DNA of 14,178 nt from CAIZIN01 sp964483025. Lineage in GTDB: Bacteria > Patescibacteriota > Minisyncoccia > Phycocordibacterales > CAIZIN01. The stretch covers positions 1 through 14,178 of the forward strand of contig CAYZZT010000017.1 in NCBI GenBank assembly GCA_964483025.1, in the 5' to 3' direction. A program made the translations under genes and the position numbers. How positions within the stretch are numbered: the stretch's first letter is position 1; the number at the start of each line of letters is the position of its first letter. The notes below the pieces were generated by a model. That model saw nothing but the letters and a program-made list of their open reading frames with translations, did not search any database and was not told where the DNA came from. This document shows positions 5,613 through 11,920 of this stretch, piece by piece.

Positions 5613-6104
5613 CTAAATCCCCAATATTCTGAAAAGCACTATTCCTGTTGCCACAGAAACATTTAAAGATTCTTTCTTCCCCATCATTGGGATTTCGACG
5701 ATAATATCGCATTTGTCTAAAATCTTTTTAGAAATGCCGTTGACTTCATTACCCAAAATAATTGCTGAATTATTTTTTAATTGAACTTTTTTATAATCCA
5801 CAGAATTTTTACTTTGTTCAATTGCGATGATTTCAAATTTTTCTTTTTTTAATTTTGTTAAAAGCGGAGTAATAGTTTTTAAATATTTCCAAGGGATTGT
5901 TTTTTCTGCACCGAGCGCAGTTTTTGCCACATCTTTTCTCTCTCTTCCAAATCTATCTATTGGCGCGGGGGTAGTCCCAATTAAATATATTTTTGAAATT
6001 CCACAGGCATCAGCCGTACGGAAAATCGCCCCCACATTATGAGTGCTTCTTATATCGTTTAAAATTAAAACGTTTTGTTTGTTTGGTGTTTTAATTATAT
6101 TCAC
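5613..6104 (-). CDS. TrmH-family (SPOUT) RNA 2'-O-methyltransferase
   Basis: 163 residues, starting with GTG at 6102-6104. The three SPOUT motifs are clear: NDIRSTHNVGAIFRTADACG (motif 1, ~16-35, with the catalytic Arg in NVGAIFRTA), ILGNEVNGIS (motif 2, ~116-125) and MMGKKESLNVSVATGIVLF (motif 3, ~140-158, the knot that binds S-adenosylmethionine). These enzymes methylate a ribose 2'-OH in tRNA or rRNA and work as dimers. The protein is a bare catalytic domain without the N-terminal L30e-like or C-terminal extensions that would indicate RlmB- or TrmH-type specificity, so the target base is not assigned. The upstream region carries TATAAA-like repeats but no Shine-Dalgarno. Confidence 0.88.
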   Translation of the reverse strand: MNIIKTPNKQNVLILNDIRSTHNVGAIFRTADACGISKIYLIGTTPAPIDRFGRERKDVAKTALGAEKTIPWKYLKTITPLLTKLKKEKFEIIAIEQSKNSVDYKKVQLKNNSAIILGNEVNGISKKILDKCDIIVEIPMMGKKESLNVSVATGIVLFRILGI

Positions 6105-6143
6105 TTTATAAACTTTATAACTTTAAACTTTATAAACTGCATG

Positions 6144-6152
6144 TGTTATAAT
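6144..6152 (+). promoter_or_regulatory. Extended -10 promoter of the DoxX-family gene
   Basis: TGTTATAAT (positions 6144-6152) ends 6 nt before the ATG at 6159. The bases around it form a short inverted repeat, GTGTTA/TAACAC, that overlaps the box. Leaderless start inferred. Confidence 0.65.
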
Positions 6153-6158
6153 TAACAC

Positions 6159-6539
6159 ATGCTCAGCGCCTTCCCCCAACTATTCAATTATTCACTTTTG
6201 GCTATAGCCCTACTTCGAATCGTATTCGGATTTTGGTTTGTGATGTATGGATACACTACATTATTTAATGCTAATTCTCAAGGCAAAAAGGATTTATTAA
6301 CTTTTGAAAAAACTATTGCGAGCCTCGCTTTGCTTGCTGGTTTTTTAACACTCATTGGGCTTTTCACACAAATAGCTATTTTGGTTGGCCTCTTTACTCT
6401 ATTCCTAAAGTGGTATATGGATGTGCAATCAAAAACTATAACAAGAGAAATCTTCACTTTTGGATTTTATATCGCCATCATTGGCCTCGCCCTCCTATTT
6501 TTGGGCCCCGGTGCTTTCGCAATAGATTTACCATTGTAG
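6159..6539 (+). CDS. DoxX-family integral membrane protein
   Basis: 126 residues with four predicted membrane helices (about 12-34, 49-66, 69-86 and 98-120). Near the start the LLRIVFGFWFVMYGYTTLF pattern matches the first helix of DoxX/DoxD-like proteins (R..LG..F...G). Length and four-helix layout fit the family. DoxX-like proteins are small inner-membrane proteins linked in some bacteria to redox or thiosulfate reactions; most members have no proven role, so no reaction is assigned. The gene is transcribed away from the methylase gene, with an A+T-rich divergent promoter region of 54 bp. After the stop the long repeat array begins. Confidence 0.8.
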   Translation: MLSAFPQLFNYSLLAIALLRIVFGFWFVMYGYTTLFNANSQGKKDLLTFEKTIASLALLAGFLTLIGLFTQIAILVGLFTLFLKWYMDVQSKTITREIFTFGFYIAIIGLALLFLGPGAFAIDLPL

Positions 6540-6724
6540 AGATGAGAAAATACCGGTAGGAAATCTTTCGTTACACGAACAGTACCCCAATTGGATTTTC
6601 TTTTCGTGAATACACTCAACAAAATCTCAATCGGGCTTCGATTCCTACCCGCACCTGCCACCCGGCAGGTGCTCGGGCGGACAAATAAAAAGACCAGCTT
6701 GTCGCTGGCTTTTTATTTGTCGTC

Positions 6725-6808
6725 ACAAGTATTTTTCTGCTGAAAAATCTCGCGACCCCACCTCGCGCCGTCGCGCTCCGGCTCGGACAGAGCAAAAGTT
6801 TTGTCGTC
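6725..6808 (+). repeat. Three-hairpin module, degenerate C (copy R5)
   Basis: Starts ACAAGT. A: 6731-6737/6742-6748, loop TGCT. B: GCGC/GCGC at 6765-6768/6773-6776, loop CGTC, flanked by CCTC and TCCGG. In the C position only weak pairing is seen (GCTC/GAGC at 6781-6793). Confidence 0.7.
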
Positions 6809-6940
6809 ACGAATAAATTTCACGTCGACACATGAAATTTTTCTCGACCCCGGCTCGTGGTTTTGTTTGCTCACAAAACATCACTCCGCCTCGGACACAC
6901 AAAAAAATCTCCCGCAGGGGAGATTTTTCTTTGTGTGTCC
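6809..6940 (+). repeat. Variant module (copy R5b) ending in a long hairpin
   Basis: In the A position, arms 6815-6822/6833-6840 enclose a 10-nt loop containing CGTC. In the B position, between CTC and TCCG, GTTTTGT/ACAAAAC (6860-6866/6873-6879) enclose TTGCTC, which contains TGCT. In the C position a long hairpin occupies 6893-6940, with 7-bp GC-rich top arms around GCAG. The loops of A and B thus appear exchanged relative to other copies. Confidence 0.55.
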
Positions 6941-6964
6941 GCCCGGTAGGAGTATCTCCCTCGA

Positions 6965-7078
6965 CTAAATTTTTGTCGTCACAAAAATTTGTCTGGGCAC
7001 AGCCTCAAAAAATTTTCTGCTGAAAATTTTATATTCCGGCTTTTCGATTCCTACACGCAAGCAAAACTCTTTGCTTGC
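6965..7078 (+). repeat. Variant module with exchanged loops (copy R6)
   Basis: First hairpin: ten-base arms flank CGTC (arms about 6966-6975/6980-6989). Then come the usual linker CTGGGCACAGCCTC and a second hairpin with nine-base arms 7009-7017/7022-7030 around TGCT, followed by TTCCGG. The third hairpin is 7057-7065/7070-7078, loop ACTC. Linkers are standard, but the CGTC and TGCT loops occupy each other's places. Confidence 0.55.
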
Positions 7079-7079
7079 T

Positions 7080-7135
7080 CGGGCGGACAAATAAAAAAAC
7101 AGCATAGGTATGCTGTTTTTTTATTTGTCCGCCCG
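7080..7135. repeat. Perfect 27-bp inverted repeat overlapping the tRNA 3' end
   Basis: Arms 7080-7106 and 7109-7135 are fully complementary around GG. Bases 7129-7135 are the 3' strand of the tRNA-Lys acceptor stem, so the tRNA trailer contains a perfect competitor for its own acceptor pairing. It may act as tRNA terminator, but no free U-run follows beyond the stem. Confidence 0.85.
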
Positions 7136-7200
7136 GTAGGAATCGAACCTACGACCCTCTCCTTAAAAGGGAGCTGCTCTACCGACTGAGCTACGGGCGG
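7129..7200 (-). tRNA. tRNA-Lys (anticodon UUU)
   Basis: 72 nt on the minus strand. Acceptor arms CCGCCCG (complement of 7194-7200) and CGGGCGG (complement of 7129-7135) pair perfectly. The D arm is GCTC..GAGC, the anticodon loop is CTTTTAA with anticodon TTT, and the T arm is GTAGG-TTCGATT-CCTAC. The outermost anticodon-stem pair is G-A. The discriminator base is A, and CCA is not encoded (ACA follows), so the CCA end must be added by an enzyme. A TATAAT at about 7219-7224 (minus strand) may be its -10 box. Confidence 0.95.
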
Positions 7201-7281
7201 ATATTTATATTGCCCAAAATTATATATTAGACAGATATTGCAATACTATACACGAAAAAATGCAAAATTCAAGAGATTACA

Positions 7282-7310
7282 GACTGGATTCCGGTCTTCA
7301 CCGGAATGAC
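7282..7310. repeat. Single D hairpin downstream of holA
   Basis: ATTCCGGT-CTTC-ACCGGAAT at 7288-7307, preceded by GACTGG and followed by GACAG. It lies 7 bp beyond the holA stop on the minus strand and may end its transcription. Confidence 0.75.
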
Positions 7311-7316
7311 AGATGA

Positions 7317-8027
7317 TTATTTCACCCCCAACACAAAGAGTTCTAGCCCATTCATAAAATCCCCCTTCCCCCGATGGGCGTCATGATATATTTTTGTTAA
7401 GTGCAAAAGTGAAGATTGCAATTCTTCCTTTTTCCAAACTTTTGAAAAATTTTTTGCTTTTTTATATGGATATTCGGAAACCCCAGCCTCGACAAAGGTT
7501 TTTGTGCTTCCCGCCAAAAGAATATTTTTAATTTGCCAAAACAAAACTCCGCAAATCTCCTCTCCCTCTAACCCCATACTTTTAGCTTGAGCAAAAAGAA
7601 TCCACAAGTTTTTCTTATCTTTCATTCCTAAAGCATCACCAAGAGCAAATGTATTAAATTTTCTTTCATCTTTTTTCTCAACTTTAAAATCAAAAATCTT
7701 TGCTCCTGCTTTTTTAAAACTATTTTGCAAAACTACAGGCAAAGTTTTTTCCGCCATCACACAATTATTTGGAGATTTTACAATCTCATCTGCAAACTTT
7801 TCAAAAAATTCTTCTGCTTCCTCATTTTCAAAAACATTATCACAAAAAATAATATTACTTGACTCAAAAAAAGATTGTGTAAAAAAACTTTCATTAAAAA
7901 AGGTCGGCGAAAAAGTATCACTTTCCAAAGTTAAAAGATTATGATTCTCACCTTGCAAAGAAAGAGCGTGAGCCCGAGCCTTTGCTCGCACCAGTACCTC
8001 GTTGTTTCCGTTGAAAATAGTGAGCAT
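7317..8027 (-). CDS. holA: DNA polymerase III delta subunit (clamp loader)
   Basis: 236 residues, short for HolA (about 330 in model bacteria) but typical of compact CPR versions. The N-terminus MLTIFNGNNEVLVRAKA fits the first strand and helix of delta (usually an FYG.D..L pattern). The C-terminal collar domain is the best evidence: GEEICGVLFWQIKNILLA (~156-173) followed by KKAKNFSKVWKKEELQSSLL and YHDAHRGKGDFMNGLELFVL, the helix-turn-helix ending in an aLE.fvl motif. Delta opens the sliding clamp within the clamp loader. There is no Walker motif, as expected for delta. Similarity is weak in the middle, so the call rests on the two ends. No Shine-Dalgarno; the region just upstream is a heptamer tandem repeat. 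Confidence 0.75.
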   Translation of the reverse strand: MLTIFNGNNEVLVRAKARAHALSLQGENHNLLTLESDTFSPTFFNESFFTQSFFESSNIIFCDNVFENEEAEEFFEKFADEIVKSPNNCVMAEKTLPVVLQNSFKKAGAKIFDFKVEKKDERKFNTFALGDALGMKDKKNLWILFAQAKSMGLEGEEICGVLFWQIKNILLAGSTKTFVEAGVSEYPYKKAKNFSKVWKKEELQSSLLHLTKIYHDAHRGKGDFMNGLELFVLGVK

Positions 8028-8028
8028 G

Positions 8029-8091
8029 GAATTATGAATTAAGAATTAAGAATTAAGAATTATGAATTAGGAATTAGGAATTAGGAATAAT
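8029..8091. repeat. Nine-unit heptamer tandem repeat at the holA start
   Basis: Units of GAATTAA, GAATTAG or GAATTAT run without a break for 63 bp, starting 1 nt upstream of the holA start codon. The last unit is degenerate (GAATAAT). On the holA strand each unit supplies a TAATTC-like or ATAATTC-like word, so copy-number change by slippage would move promoter-like boxes by 7 bp steps. Confidence 0.85.
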
Positions 8092-8114
8092 ATTTTGAAC
8101 ATTATTATTTAAAA

Positions 8115-8879
8115 CTAAACTTTTGATATATTTTTACTCATTTTTGATTTTAAGTCATTAAACATATTTTTGAAATGCATAAATTCATCAGACAAATTAA
8201 ATTTCATTTCGTCATTTTCAAGTAATTCGTCAACAAAGCTTGATACTCCGTCATTATACTCAGTCATTTGTTTATGGTCTTCCATATTGAAATCTCCTTG
8301 GTTAACTTTTCCTTGGAAATATAAATAATGCTTAGAAAAGATTTTTCTAATTTTTTCATAACGTGGAGAAATAGGGAAAAATACTCCAACTATTTTTGCT
8401 ACACGGTGAGAATATAAATCCGTTATTTCATCAATATATTTATTGTAATCTTCAACCAAACTTAAATCTGGCTTTATTTTGGATTTTAATGTTTCTAAAA
8501 AAAATCTCAAACATACTTTTAACCCAATAGATTCAAATTCTTTTAATCCTGCATCTCCAAATTTTTTACCTAATAATTCAGCAATTTTAAAAAACGCCTT
8601 TTGTTGTATTTTTGAATTATAATCAATAAAAAGTTCACCGTTACTGCAAATGGTGTTGAGAGTTTTTTCAATATTTGGAATCACTACAAAAATATCATAA
8701 TTCTTAGCTTCAGCAGTATCAAATCTCGACTCTGTGTACTCTGGTTCATATGTAAACAAAAATGGAACGTCGTCTTTCTTGTGTTTTTTCCACACTTCAG
8801 TCCTTTCTTTGTGATCAGAAATATCCTTAAGTTCTTGTGCTTTTTTATCCCTCCACGTTTTTTGATATATGTTTTCCAT
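8115..8879 (-). CDS. Uncharacterised soluble protein, 254 aa
   Basis: 254 residues from the ATG at 8877-8879. No family is recognised. There is no signal peptide and no membrane segment. The protein is lysine-rich and mostly helical by pattern. Residues 1-35 are strongly charged (DKKAQELKDISDHKERTEVWKKH split by few hydrophobics); ~120-160 contain a hydrophobic stretch (GLKVCLRFFLETL); the C-terminal third (~205-250) is acidic with FVDELLENDEMKFNLSDEF, possibly coiled coil. It lies between holA and polA on the same strand, but gaps of 88 and over 600 bp with repeats argue against an operon. A TAAATT box ends 7 nt before the ATG. Coding is supported by a long uninterrupted frame in A+T-rich DNA and a normal start region. 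Confidence 0.7.
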   Translation of the reverse strand: MENIYQKTWRDKKAQELKDISDHKERTEVWKKHKKDDVPFLFTYEPEYTESRFDTAEAKNYDIFVVIPNIEKTLNTICSNGELFIDYNSKIQQKAFFKIAELLGKKFGDAGLKEFESIGLKVCLRFFLETLKSKIKPDLSLVEDYNKYIDEITDLYSHRVAKIVGVFFPISPRYEKIRKIFSKHYLYFQGKVNQGDFNMEDHKQMTEYNDGVSSFVDELLENDEMKFNLSDEFMHFKNMFNDLKSKMSKNISKV

Positions 8880-8920
8880 AGTTCTAAATTTATTTTTTAT
8901 TAAATATGTTGGATTGAATT

Positions 8921-8952
8921 AACTTAGATCCCCGTTGCTACGAGGATGACAA
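8921..8952. repeat. Single D hairpin with TGCT loop
   Basis: ATCCCCGT-TGCT-ACGAGGAT at 8928-8947, one mismatch on this strand (a G-U pair on the other). Flanks AACTTAG and GACAATACGG match other D copies. It shows that the D family shares the TGCT loop with hairpin A. Confidence 0.75.
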
Positions 8953-8990
8953 TACGGGGTTGCATTTTGCATTCTCCACCACCCACCACA

Positions 8991-9017
8991 CCGGTGGATA
9001 AAGAAGTGGAGAAAACT
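8991..9017 (+). repeat. 27-bp direct repeat, first copy
   Basis: CCGGTGGATAAAGAAGTGGA and the following seven bases recur at 9270-9296 with one difference. Both copies sit in a local CTCCAC..GTGGAG inverted repeat and contain GGAGAAAACT, which is also part of the polA 3' end read on the other strand. Confidence 0.8.
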
Positions 9018-9038
9018 AAAATTCAAAATACGGCATGG

Positions 9039-9059
9039 ATTCCCGATCAGGTCGGGAAT
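9039..9059. repeat. Single D hairpin
   Basis: ATTCCCGA and TCGGGAAT pair over 8 bp around a 5-nt loop (TCAGG). Flanked by CATGG and GACAG. Confidence 0.7.
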
Positions 9060-9078
9060 GACAGAAATACGATGTGAG

Positions 9079-9214
9079 AGTTTTTTAAAAATTTGTTGAG
9101 CGTGGAAGTTTTGGGGAGCCTAGCGAGCGCGACGGCGCGAGCTCGAGGAATTTTCTAGCAAGAAAATATCCGTGCGACACAAAACTTTCACCGAATAAAA
9201 ATTTTTAAAAAACT
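9079..9214 (-). repeat. Long palindrome enclosing a truncated module (copy R7)
   Basis: The outer arms 9079-9094 and 9199-9214 are perfect 16-bp inverted repeats; a second arm pair (GGAAGTTTTG near 9105, CAAAACTTTC near 9180) pairs with one mismatch. Inside, on the minus strand, lie A (9150-9156/9161-9167, loop TGCT) and B (GCGC/GCGC at 9127-9130/9135-9138, loop CGTC). The C hairpin is not recognisable. Confidence 0.75.
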
Positions 9215-9221
9215 TTCCACC

Positions 9222-9256
9222 TACCTTACCTCTGTCATCTCCAGCCAGTTTTCTCC
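9222..9256 (-). pseudogene. Relic copy of the polA 3' end
   Basis: On the minus strand this stretch can be read GENWLEMTEVR-stop, almost the same as the true polA end (GENWLEMVEV-stop). Twenty bases (9237-9256) are identical to 9529-9548 in polA. It has no start and is not expressed as a gene on its own; it looks like the original polA end left behind after a palindromic segment was inserted or copied. Confidence 0.65.
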
Positions 9257-9269
9257 TCCTCCACCCCAA

Positions 9270-9296
9270 CCGGCGGATAAAGAAGTGGAGAAAACT
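9270..9296 (+). repeat. 27-bp direct repeat, second copy
   Basis: Matches 8991-9017 at 26 of 27 positions. Here it lies between the polA relic and the left arm of the large palindrome. Confidence 0.8.
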
Positions 9297-9306
9297 CAAT
9301 TCAACT

Positions 9307-9527
9307 GTGGAAGTGTAAAATCAAAACTCGTCGCAGGTGTAAGTTTTGCATTTTGTACCTAGAGTGAAAGTATTACTTTCCCCGAGCATCTGCAGGCACA
9401 AAGCACGGTCTTTTTGTACTCAAAAAGTTTGTGCCGAAGCCGAAGTGAGGAGTCGCAGGACGACGAACGGTCGGGAAAAGTAATACTGAACGACCACCAA
9501 GACGAGGCTTTGATTTTATACTTCCAC
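9307..9527. repeat. 221-bp nested palindrome overlapping the polA stop
   Basis: Outer arms 9307-9332 and 9501-9527 match with few differences; the right arm contains the last codons and stop of polA. Next level: 9370-9385 and 9471-9486, 15 of 16 paired. Third: GGCACAAA/TTTGTGCC at 9395-9402/9428-9435. Innermost: CTTTTTG-TACT-CAAAAAG at 9410-9427, an A-type hairpin. As RNA it may end polA transcription. Confidence 0.8.
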
Positions 9528-11894
9528 CATCTCCAGCCAGTTTTCTCCAGCTTCTGCCTCCGCCACACACACTATCTTATCTTTATCCTCCGGAATTTCA
9601 ACTCCCTCCATGCTTTCCTTTATTTTCGGCACCACCTTCTCCACCAAATCATCTTTTATTTCAAACACCAATTCATCGTGAACCTGCAAAAGCATTCTCA
9701 CATCATTTTCTAATCCCTCGCTTTTTATCCACTTGTAAATATTCACCATCGCAAGCTTAATAATATCCGCCTCAGTGCCCTGTATTGGGGCATTTATAGC
9801 CATCCTCTCCGCCATCGCAACAATATACGGTATTTTAGACTTTAGGCCCTCAAAATAGCGCCTACGGCCAAAATAGGTTGTTGTGTAGGCATTTCTCCCC
9901 GCTTCACTTTTCACCCTATCAAGATACTCCGCCAAACCTGTGAAAGTAGCAAAATAATCATTTAAAAATTGCTGAGCCTCTGCACGCGTACATTTTAAAT
10001 TTGTTTGCAAAGCTGTTACCCCCATTCCAAAAAGAATTCCAAAATTAATAGTCTTTGCTTTTCCTCGCATCTCTTTTGTTACATCACTCTCATCCACTTT
10101 AAAAACTTGAGAAGCTACAGCTTTGTGAACATCTGTACCCCTTCGAAAAATTTCTAACAGCTTTTCATCTTGCGAAAGGAATGCGGCAATACGAAGTTCT
10201 ATTTGAGAATAATCGAAAGAAACAATTTTAAAACCGGGTTCTGCAATAAAAGCACGGCGAATATTTTTCCCAAGCTCACTTCGCATTGGAATATTTTGAA
10301 TATTTGGATTTTGTGAAGCCATCCTTCCTGTCGTTGTTCCTGCCTGAAGAAGTGTTGTGTGTAATCTATCCTTTTCATCTAAAAGTTTTGGGATTGTATC
10401 TATGTATGTGCCAAGTAGTTTATCAAATTCTCTATATTCTAAAATTTTCCCTATGATTGGATGCAAATCCTTCATTTTTTCTAATTCAGATTCTTTTGTT
10501 GAAAACGCGCCTCCTGCTGTTTTTTTCTGATTTTTTGCCTTCAGCCCCATTTTTTCAAAAAGAACTTCACCGAGTTGTTTTGGAGAACTCACATTAAATT
10601 CCACCCCCGCCATTTCTATAATCTCTTTTTTTAAAATATCTAATTCAATATGATATTTTTTTGAGAGCTCCTCTAAATATTTTTTATCTATCTTTATTCC
10701 CCATTTCTCCATCGAATCCACAACAGGAATAAGGAGTAATTCTATTTCTTCATAAATTTTTTTTAAATTTTTCTTTTCTATATCTGCGAGTAAAAGTTTT
10801 TTTGCCTCTACCAAACTTTTTGCATGGGTATGATTAAAAATATCTTCCACTTTTGGATTTGTTATATTTGAATCAAGCACCCAAAGAGCAAGTGCCACTT
10901 CTTTAAATAAAAGAGAGTTTACATCAACTTCTGTATTTGACTCCTCATCCTCATCAACAAAAAGTTTCATCTCACTTCCCATCGTTTTTCTCAAACGTGA
11001 ACTAAGATTCCTAAATTCAAGAGCTGTGAAAAGCTCATCTGTTTTATCAAAGTCAAAATTTTCTTTCCAAGTTTCTTTTGGGAGTTCAAATGAAATGGGT
11101 GCGTCCCTTCTGATCGTCGCGAGCATTTTACTGAATTTTGCTTCCTCTTCACCTTCTTCCAAAAGCCCAATAATTCTTTCTTTCGTTCCAGCATCTATTA
11201 ATTTTTGTCTATCTTTTTTTAAAACTTTATAAATATTTTCTATATTTCCAAAATTACAAATTAAATCTGTTGCTGTTTTTTCACCAATTCCTGCAATGCC
11301 AATAATATTATCTGATGGGTCACCACGAAGACCTTTGTAGTCTGGCAAAAGCAATGGACCAAAACCAAATCTTTCTTTTACCGCTTTTTCATCATAAATA
11401 ATTGTATCTTTAATCCCCTTTTTCAAAGTATAAACTCGCACTTTTTCTCCTGAAACAAGCTGAAGTGTGTCCATATCTCCTGATGCAATAATAATATCCA
11501 CATCTTTATTACCTTTCATTATTTCAACAATGGTCCCAAGCATATCATCGGCCTCAAAACCCTCTTTCTCATACATAGGAATATTAAATGCTTTAAAAAC
11601 ATCTCGCGAACGAATTATTTGATCCACCAAATCACCATCTGTTTTTGCACGGCCTGCTTTATATTCTTTATATGCTTCGTGACGATATGTGGGTTTTGGA
11701 AGATCATAACAAGCTCCAATATAATCAGGATTTAATTCATCAATTATTTTTGTGAGCATTGTTACCAAACCATAAAGAGCGCCTGTTGGCTCGCCTTTTG
11801 ATGTAGCAAAATCTGGTAAGGCATGATACGCACGATGCATAATCGCGTGGACATCTAATAAGACGAGTTTCTTTTTTTGTTCTCCTTTTTTCAT
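9516..11894 (-). CDS. polA: DNA polymerase I without a proofreading domain
   Basis: 792 residues. The 5'-nuclease domain (1-~305) is complete: EGFEADDMLGT (111-121), ASGDMDTLQLV (137-147), YKGLRGDPSDN (186-196) and the helix-hairpin-helix IAGIGEKTA (200-208). Between ~305 and ~385 only a short acidic and helical stretch remains where model enzymes have a ~190-residue 3'-5' exonuclease domain; no exonuclease carboxylate motif is seen. The polymerase domain follows: TGRMASQNPNIQNIP (522-536), motif A VSFDYSQIELR (558-568, catalytic D561), motif B RGKAKTINFGILFG (610-623, K614, F618), motif C QVHDELV (737-743, D740). In motif B the usual YG tyrosine is Phe (F622). It removes primers and fills gaps. 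The stop overlaps a large palindrome. A weak TATGAA box ends 6 nt before the ATG. Confidence 0.97.
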   Translation of the reverse strand: MKKGEQKKKLVLLDVHAIMHRAYHALPDFATSKGEPTGALYGLVTMLTKIIDELNPDYIGACYDLPKPTYRHEAYKEYKAGRAKTDGDLVDQIIRSRDVFKAFNIPMYEKEGFEADDMLGTIVEIMKGNKDVDIIIASGDMDTLQLVSGEKVRVYTLKKGIKDTIIYDEKAVKERFGFGPLLLPDYKGLRGDPSDNIIGIAGIGEKTATDLICNFGNIENIYKVLKKDRQKLIDAGTKERIIGLLEEGEEEAKFSKMLATIRRDAPISFELPKETWKENFDFDKTDELFTALEFRNLSSRLRKTMGSEMKLFVDEDEESNTEVDVNSLLFKEVALALWVLDSNITNPKVEDIFNHTHAKSLVEAKKLLLADIEKKNLKKIYEEIELLLIPVVDSMEKWGIKIDKKYLEELSKKYHIELDILKKEIIEMAGVEFNVSSPKQLGEVLFEKMGLKAKNQKKTAGGAFSTKESELEKMKDLHPIIGKILEYREFDKLLGTYIDTIPKLLDEKDRLHTTLLQAGTTTGRMASQNPNIQNIPMRSELGKNIRRAFIAEPGFKIVSFDYSQIELRIAAFLSQDEKLLEIFRRGTDVHKAVASQVFKVDESDVTKEMRGKAKTINFGILFGMGVTALQTNLKCTRAEAQQFLNDYFATFTGLAEYLDRVKSEAGRNAYTTTYFGRRRYFEGLKSKIPYIVAMAERMAINAPIQGTEADIIKLAMVNIYKWIKSEGLENDVRMLLQVHDELVFEIKDDLVEKVVPKIKESMEGVEIPEDKDKIVCVAEAEAGENWLEMVEV

Positions 11895-11920
11895 AATATT
11901 TTCATATTCTTTCTTATTGT

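Larger units (their letters stand above)
6540..7135. repeat. Array of hairpins and inverted tRNA-3'-end fragments
   Basis: About 600 bp without a credible gene. Fragments matching the tRNA-Lys T-arm (TTCGATTCCTAC) occur at 6637-6648 and 7043-7054 on the strand opposite to the tRNA coordinates' plus reading. Each is followed by a C-type hairpin (6651-6672, loop ACCC; 7057-7078, loop ACTC) and then CGGGCGGACAAAT, which matches the tRNA acceptor end plus trailer. Long hairpins follow: 6680-6721, 6893-6940 (also ending in CCGCCCGGTAGGA) and 7080-7135. Partial three-hairpin modules are interspersed. A degenerate GGTAGGAAATC at 6553-6563 pairs with 6640-6649. Confidence 0.75.

Noticed and set aside
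6637..6680. Second tRNA gene or tRNA pseudogene
   Set aside because: Only T-arm and acceptor-like words are present, split by a hairpin; there is no anticodon or D arm.
9359..9570. Small frames near the polA end on both strands
   Set aside because: They overlap the nested palindrome and the polA frame and look like nothing beyond its shadows.
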